Positions 58,937-64,000 of a DNA stretch of 64,000 nucleotides are shown piece after piece. The notes beneath the pieces are model-generated. The model did not search any database. It saw only the letters and a program-made list of their open reading frames with translations, and had not been told where the DNA came from. The stretch comes from Chrysopilus asiliformis (taxonomy: Eukaryota; Arthropoda; Insecta; Diptera; Rhagionidae). The stretch spans positions 24,043,487-24,107,486 of the forward strand of contig OZ035960.1 of the NCBI GenBank assembly GCA_964034945.1. The letters run 5' to 3'. Position 1 is the stretch's first letter, and the number at the start of each line of letters is the position of its first letter. Both the position numbers and the translations under genes were made by a program.

Positions 58937-59866
58937 AAGGGTGGTTAAATTTTAAGGGCCGATGTTGTTGAATGTGAACCATGTTGAATGTGAACCACAC
59001 CTAAACGTCAAGTTTTTTTCTGCATTTCATTTGACATTTCTCAATTTCAGACTAACTCAATTTGAACCATGGAAAGATACACAATCGAGCAACGCGTTAA
59101 AGTTATTCAGGCTTATTATGAAAATTTTCGAAGAAAATCATCTTCAGTGATGAGGCACATTTTCACCTCAGTGGATTCGTCAATAAGCAGAACAGCCACA
59201 TTTGGGCGAATGATAATCCAAGAGTGATTGTCGAAAAACCAATGCACCCACAAAGAGTGACTGTTTGGTGCGGTTTATGGGCTGGCGGCATCATCGGGCC
59301 GTATTTTTTCCAAAATGAGGCCGGTCAGGCAGTTACTGTGAATGGTGTTCGCTATCGTGAGATGATAACGAGCTTGTTATGGCCCGAATTGGAAGATATG
59401 GATGTGGACGATATGTGGTTTCAACAGGACGGTGCCACTTGCCACACAGCTACCGAAACAATCGCTCTTTTGCGCCACAAATTTAATGGCCGTGTTATCT
59501 CACGTGGTGGCGATGTCAATTGGCCGCCAAGATCATGTGATTTGACACCGTTGGACTTCTTTCTTTGGGGTTATTTGAAAGAAAAGGTGTACGTCGATAA
59601 GCCAGCAACAATTCAAGAGCTAAAGGATGAGATAATTCGGCACATTAACGGCATAGAACCTCAATTATGCCTCAGCGTCATCGAAAATTTGGACCATCGG
59701 ATGGAGGTGTGCCGCCGAGGTTGCGGCGGCCATTCGATTGTGTATCTTTCCATGGTTCGAATTGAGTTAGTCTGAAATTGAGAAATGTCAAATGAAATAC
59801 AGAAAAAAACTTGACGTTTAGGTGTGGTTCACATTCAACATCGGCCCTTAAAATTTAACCACCCTT
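58937..59866 (+). mobile_element. DD41D mariner-like element, internally deleted, with long inverted ends
   Basis: TA|AAGGGTGGTTAAATTTTAAG at the left and its reverse complement followed by TA (59867-59868) at the right. The inverted ends are long: 58937-59088 (152 bp) against 59734-59866 (133 bp). The 19-bp difference is a duplication of GTTGAATGTGAACCA-type sequence in the left end. Apart from that the arms are nearly identical. The left arm contains the transposase start codon and the right arm its last codons and stop. The element is 930 bp and has lost part of the transposase. Confidence 0.92.
59069..59775 (+). pseudogene. DD41D mariner transposase relic, catalytic triad retained
   Basis: ATG at 59069 begins MERYTIEQRVKVIQAYYEN, the start of the helix-turn-helix region. 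A deletion after about 19 codons jumps, with a frame change, to KIIFSDEAHFHLSGFVN, which holds the first catalytic Asp (codon 59149-59151). The second Asp is in MWFQQDGATCHTA (59428-59430) and the third in RSCDLTPLDFFLWGYLK (59554-59556), giving 92 and 41 residues between them (DD41D). The frame is open from there to the stop at 59773-59775. With most of the DNA-binding domain missing the product could not act as a normal transposase. The C-terminal open frame (ATG at 59224) is the largest plausible coding segment in the window. Confidence 0.92.
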
Positions 59867-61711
59867 TATTAGTGAAGCTAACAAAATTCTTGGTAGACCA
59901 AAATTTGAATCTGTTTTTTTTTCGTTTACGCTATTGATGGGATACTTCGGTATTTAGCCGTTATAGTGATAACTAGCAATATTAGTTCATTTTGTATTTG
60001 ATATTTCGTAAATTTGAAGACATTCAACAAAGAACTGAGATTTATTTACTTTAAATATGAATGGTATTCGTAGGCTTAAGTAATAACTTTCTATTTTAAA
60101 AAAGATTAAATGGTTTCCATAAATGCTCTAACTTGATTAAATGCCATCCAAAATGAAGATACATGTAGTCATATTGCATAAGTTGTATGGATTCCGCCAA
60201 TGTGTATATATAAATGGAAAAAATTTAAACATATATACCGTTATAATACATAAAATAAGTGTAAAGGAAAGGTAATATGACTACTTGATAATGAAATGTA
60301 TGCGGTCTTATCTTTTTGTTTGCCAATAAATTTTGTTAATTGCTTTCATGGCATATACGTCCTAACTTGATCCGTTAAATAGAAAAATATGTTTTTATTC
60401 CCTCTGGCCAATTTTCCAGATTCAGCAACATTACAAATTTATAGCCTTCCACTTCCTTGGGTTTTTGTTGCCGCCAGTGTATAAGTAAACCGAAATCCCA
60501 TCTTGAAGGCATCCAACAAAGCTCCATGGGGCTGAAGTGCTTTGAATCTTTCGCTCTGTCTTTTTCCAATATATATCTACATATATTTATCTTTATGCCG
60601 TTATATATCAGAATTCCCGTTATGTTTTTTTTTTCTTCAGTTCTTCTCATCCCGATTTTATTTTACTAACAAGGTGCCAGCGTGGTAGCTGTTAGTCCTA
60701 TGTAAGAAATTCATATAAGAATCTTTTTTAGCGTATTTCTATATATAGTAGTATCTATATATGTAGTACCAAACCGTAATATTTTGAGAGCAATGTCAGT
60801 ATGTAGAAATAAAGAAAAGGAAAAAAGTACCGGAAAGCACCATAGGGCTTGGTATAATAAAATAAATGATGTTAATGTAGCAGGGGAGCATATTGAGGTG
60901 TTGAAAATTTAATACAAAATTTTTGAACCATGAAAAATTTATCTTTTTTCCACTTGACAGGATTTTGAAAAAATTGTTCCTAGTTCTGTTATGCCACATA
61001 CAGCACAGCATCGAACGTAAACACATATGTACATATATAGACATATAAAATTTATAAACATACATATAATGCGTAAAATGTATACCTCCACGGATCCTTG
61101 AATACCATAACAATTTTTTGGTCATGGCGTATATATCAAACCGAAAACAAGTTTTCCCATATGTCTGATTTTGGGTGTTTTTGGAGGATGAAGCGATAGA
61201 GGAACGAGGTGGTCTCAAATAAGTGTGATGGGAAATACGGATGGAAACTTGTATTATGTATAACCAAATTCCCTATGTGAGTTTCGGATTATATGTATAT
61301 GAATGGATGTTTTGCGTTCATTCTTTTTATAGTATGTGGTATAATATTGAGAAATGATTTTTTAGTGCGTTGGATATTATTCGTAAATCTTTCATATGTT
61401 GATAACTTACATATATAGCACGTGTGCATTTTAAAAAATTCATTTATGTCCTTATGTCTCGCTAGCGAAAGCCAAAGTGATTTTTCATGTAAACTGCTAG
61501 TGATGTACATAATAAATCATAATATAATTGATTGACAATAATTTCATTGAATTCTGATAAAAGGTTATAGGCGAAAATGCCAGTGAAATATATTTTAATC
61601 CTGGTCATACTTCATTTTTATGTATGGCGCTTTCTTACCAAAATAAAACTTATACATTATTGTTTAAGCAATTAATTGATAAAAAAAAATATTACTAAAA
61701 ATCTGTGTTTA
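59867..61711. other. AT-rich non-coding DNA, no gene recognised
   Basis: Frames of 91 and 140 codons on the minus strand (60375-60650, 60796-61218) have no recognisable domain and cross TACATATATA-type simple sequence. No transposon ends seen. Confidence 0.4.
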
Positions 61712-61715
61712 TTAA

Positions 61716-61891
61716 CACTAGATTTGCCGGAGCGAGTCAATTTGGTTTTATGTATGCAAATACTATTTCCTTCCCCTTTCCATTCCTTAGTACCAAAAAG
61801 CCATATATGCTATACCTATATTGACGGATGTGAGTCAAATTGACCCATTTCAGGCAAAATAGGTATATGCCCAACAACCGGCAATCTAGTG
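61716..61891. mobile_element. 176-bp TTAA-flanked MITE, piggyBac type
   Basis: TTAA|CACTAGATTTGCCGG at the left and CCGGCAATCTAGTG|TTAA at the right: about 14-bp inverted ends with one extra T, and a TTAA duplication. GAGTCAATTTG near 61734 and GAGTCAAATTGACCC near 61831 form a further inner repeat. Non-coding. Confidence 0.8.
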
Positions 61892-61980
61892 TTAAACGTT
61901 TCTTTATGTCCCTTATTAGTGCAAAAACTTTGTGACATCGTGTTGAATTTATTAATCTTCATTTTTAACTATTTGACTAA

Positions 61981-62364
61981 TGCTACATTTACACGAATGA
62001 CAAATTTGTCATTTTTTTCTTGTCATTATGTTAATTCCCGTGTAAATGGCATAATTTTTGTAATTTTTTCTGTCAGAAAATGTCAATCTCTCATAAAAGA
62101 ATGAACTTGTCCATTCTTTTATGCCAGATTGTCATTCGTGCAAACGCAATATTAGTTATGACAAAAGTTGAATACTAAAGTTGTCGTAACTAATATTGCG
62201 TTTGCACGAATGACAATCTGGCATAAAAGAATGGACAAGTTCATTCTTTTATGAGAGATTGACATTTTCTGACAGAAAAAATTACAAAAATTATGCCATT
62301 TACACGGGAATTAACATAATGACAAGAAAAAAATGACAAATTTGTCATTCGTGTAAATGTAGCA
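61981..62364. mobile_element. 384-bp foldback MITE with 182-bp arms
   Basis: 61981-62162 and 62183-62364 are reverse complements over 182 bp, with one mismatch seen near the loop, and a 20-bp loop between them. Ends read TGCTACATTTACACGAATGA. TAA flanks both sides (61978-61980 and 62365-62367), a possible 3-bp target duplication as in PIF/Harbinger elements. The near identity of the arms suggests a recent origin or gene conversion. Open frames across it are by-products. Confidence 0.9.
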
Positions 62365-62449
62365 TAAGTTTTTATTGTTAACGTTCAATACACTATCAAA
62401 CAACTCAGCATAATGATAAAAAGTTTAAAAGTATAGTTACATCTTCTAT

Positions 62450-62600
62450 TTATATATATAAAAATTGATGTTTGTTTGTTTGTTGGGCTGATGGTCTGTT
62501 TGAGATTACAAAATTCAAAAACTACTGGACCGATACTCGATTTTTTGCAGAATGATCTGCGTTTCTAGCTATATTATATTTTCAAAATTCGAAACAGAAC
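62450..62600 (+). repeat. Dispersed repeat head before the tandem array
   Basis: 'tatatataaaaattgatg' followed by GTTT repeats, then 'aaaaactactggaccgatac'. This layout is common in insect dispersed repeats. It runs directly into the tandem units at 62601. Confidence 0.45.
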
Positions 62601-63240
62601 GTCCTGTAAGGATAACGCAAATATCCTTGTCCCGTTTTTCCCGGGAAAAATCGGCACAAAAATGGGTTTCCGGAATCGCTGATCGCGAAGCCGGTGTTAG
62701 ATTTTTAAAATTCTAGACGGAAGGTCCTGTAAGGATAACGCAAATTTCTTTTTTCCAATTTTTCTCGCAAAAACTGGCTTTGGGAGGTTTTCAGGGTTGC
62801 TTATCACGAATCTGGTGTTAGAATTTCAAAATTCGAAACGGAAGGTCCTGTAAGGATAACGCAAATATCCTTTTCCCGTTTTTCCCGGGAAAAATCGGCA
62901 CAAAAAGGGGTTTCCGGGATCGCTGATCGCGAATCCGGTGTTAGATTTTTAAAATTCTAGACGGAAGGTCCTGTAAGGATAACGCAAATTTCCTTTTTCC
63001 AATTTTTCTCGCAAAAACTGGCTTTGGGAGGTTTTCAGGGTTGCTTATCACGAATCTGGTGTTGGAATTTCAAAATTCGTAATGGAAAGTCCTGTAAGGA
63101 TAACGCGAATATCCTTTTCCCCGTTTTTCCCGGGAAAAATCGGCATAAGGGGGTTTTCGGGGTCGCTGATGGCTATGCGGTGTTAGATTTTTAAAATTTT
63201 AAACGAAAGGTCCTGTAAGGATAACGTAAATGTCCTTTTT
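62601..63240 (+). repeat. Alternating A/B tandem repeat of about 122-bp units
   Basis: GTCCTGTAAGGATAACG-type starts lie at 62601, 62724, 62845, 62968, 63089 and 63210, spaced 123, 121, 123, 121 and 121 bp. Odd units (A) hold TTTTTCCCGGGAAAAA and 'atcgctgatcgcgaa'; even units (B) hold 'tttttctcgcaaaaactggc' and 'gcttatcacgaatctggtgt'. The last B unit is cut short. The true period is therefore about 244 bp. Confidence 0.88.
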
Positions 63241-64000
63241 CCAATTATTGGTATTTTTCCACTATAGCGCATAGTTTTCAACAGATTTTCAAAAAACTTA
63301 ATTTTTTTTAAATATGTTGAGAACTGTTAGAGAAACGTTTAAATCGTAAAAGCAAAAAATATAGCAAATTATATTTCCTATAAATTTGGTTATATTCATT
63401 TTTTCACAAAAGTTAAAAATTAAGGAAAACTATTAAAATTTCACATGAGAATTTAGTCAAAAAACTATAATGTTTTTTTAAAGAGATCAAGTTGCATTTC
63501 CAAAAGAATTAGGCCCTCAAAAAATTTTAAAAGACTTCCCAAATATTTTCGTTTTCAACCTACCAACTAGTAATTGCAACACAAATAATTTTACACAAGC
63601 AAAAAAAAAGTAAATCTAAACAGATCAACATTCGTCACATAATGCAATTTCTATTCGTTTTCGCTCATTTTATTGTGTCTAAGAGTTCGTGGGAGTAAGG
63701 CGATTGATTTATCTTCACGTATCTATAAACATTGATTGAATGGAATACATTACATCCCTGACAAATTCGATGCATTCAACTTGAACATAACAATTCCCTG
63801 TCATGGGAAATCATGACTTCTATCTGTTAGATTCTTGCATGCGCGGAAATGCATCCTAGAAAAGGCATCAATTTGGTTGATTTTGCTTTTTTTATTAAGA
63901 GGATATTGATATAAAATCGCATTTGTGCACATCGAATTTCCCACGTTTTTCAATTTGGAAAATAACTTTATTCAAATATATTGGTTTATGGGATCATTTA
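63241..64000. other. AT-rich non-coding DNA, no gene recognised
   Basis: No open frame above 60 codons, no repeat and no transposon end seen. Confidence 0.45.

Noticed and set aside
60796..61218. 140-codon minus-strand frame
   Set aside because: Contains runs translated from TACATATATG simple sequence and shows no recognisable motif or splice context.
61889..62104. 71-codon frame over the foldback element
   Set aside because: It lies mostly in one arm of the inverted repeat and is a by-product of that structure.

Overview
This is a eukaryotic, AT-rich, gene-poor window, most likely from a dipteran insect. The lineage is inferred from two things: three relics of DD41D mariner-like transposons (a Tc1/mariner branch known from flies and other insects), and several dispersed repeats carrying a GTCTGTCC-rich block followed by a 'gctagagacttgaaa' word, a layout familiar from fly genomes. 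I found no intact host protein-coding gene, no rRNA or tRNA gene and no CRISPR array. The window reads as intergenic or intronic DNA rich in transposon debris, built around one very large satellite.

Layout. 1-4464: a 3.36-kb TA-flanked element with CACTC termini, arrays of short palindromic CAGTAAA/TTTACTG words and a possible split gene, followed by a 272-bp TA-flanked CACTC MITE. 4465-28258: AT-rich DNA with dispersed repeats, two internally deleted DD41D mariners (11534-12053 and 23487-24379), a TTAA-flanked piggyBac-type MITE (20880-21138), another MITE (12380-12564) and homopolymer or microsatellite tracts. 28259-54824: about 26.6 kb of one 18-bp satellite, roughly 1,475 monomers, at about 56% GC against an AT-rich background. 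54825-58936: degenerate 18-bp monomers at the satellite edge, short palindromes, a G23 tract and AT-rich DNA. 58937-64000: the best preserved mariner relic (all three catalytic Asp codons kept), a second TTAA MITE, a 384-bp foldback element with 182-bp arms and an alternating two-unit tandem repeat.

The satellite is the main content. Nearly every monomer is GGCACCGTGCCG plus a six-base AT tail that takes one of three forms (TTATTT, TAATTT, TTAATT), so the array reads as a long string over a three-letter alphabet. That string shows nested higher-order repeats: 540 bp at the left edge, a tandem block of about 5.25 kb in the middle, and marker-spaced blocks at 47-52 kb. Because 18 is divisible by 3 and the common monomers make few stops, very long open frames run on both strands; I treat them as artefacts.

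Possible link: the left flank of the satellite has a TA-CACTC start resembling the ends of the two CACTC elements at 470 and 4193, and each of these carries its own palindromic word. One hypothesis is that the satellite arose by runaway expansion of subterminal palindromes of such an element. No matching right end was found, so this is unproven.
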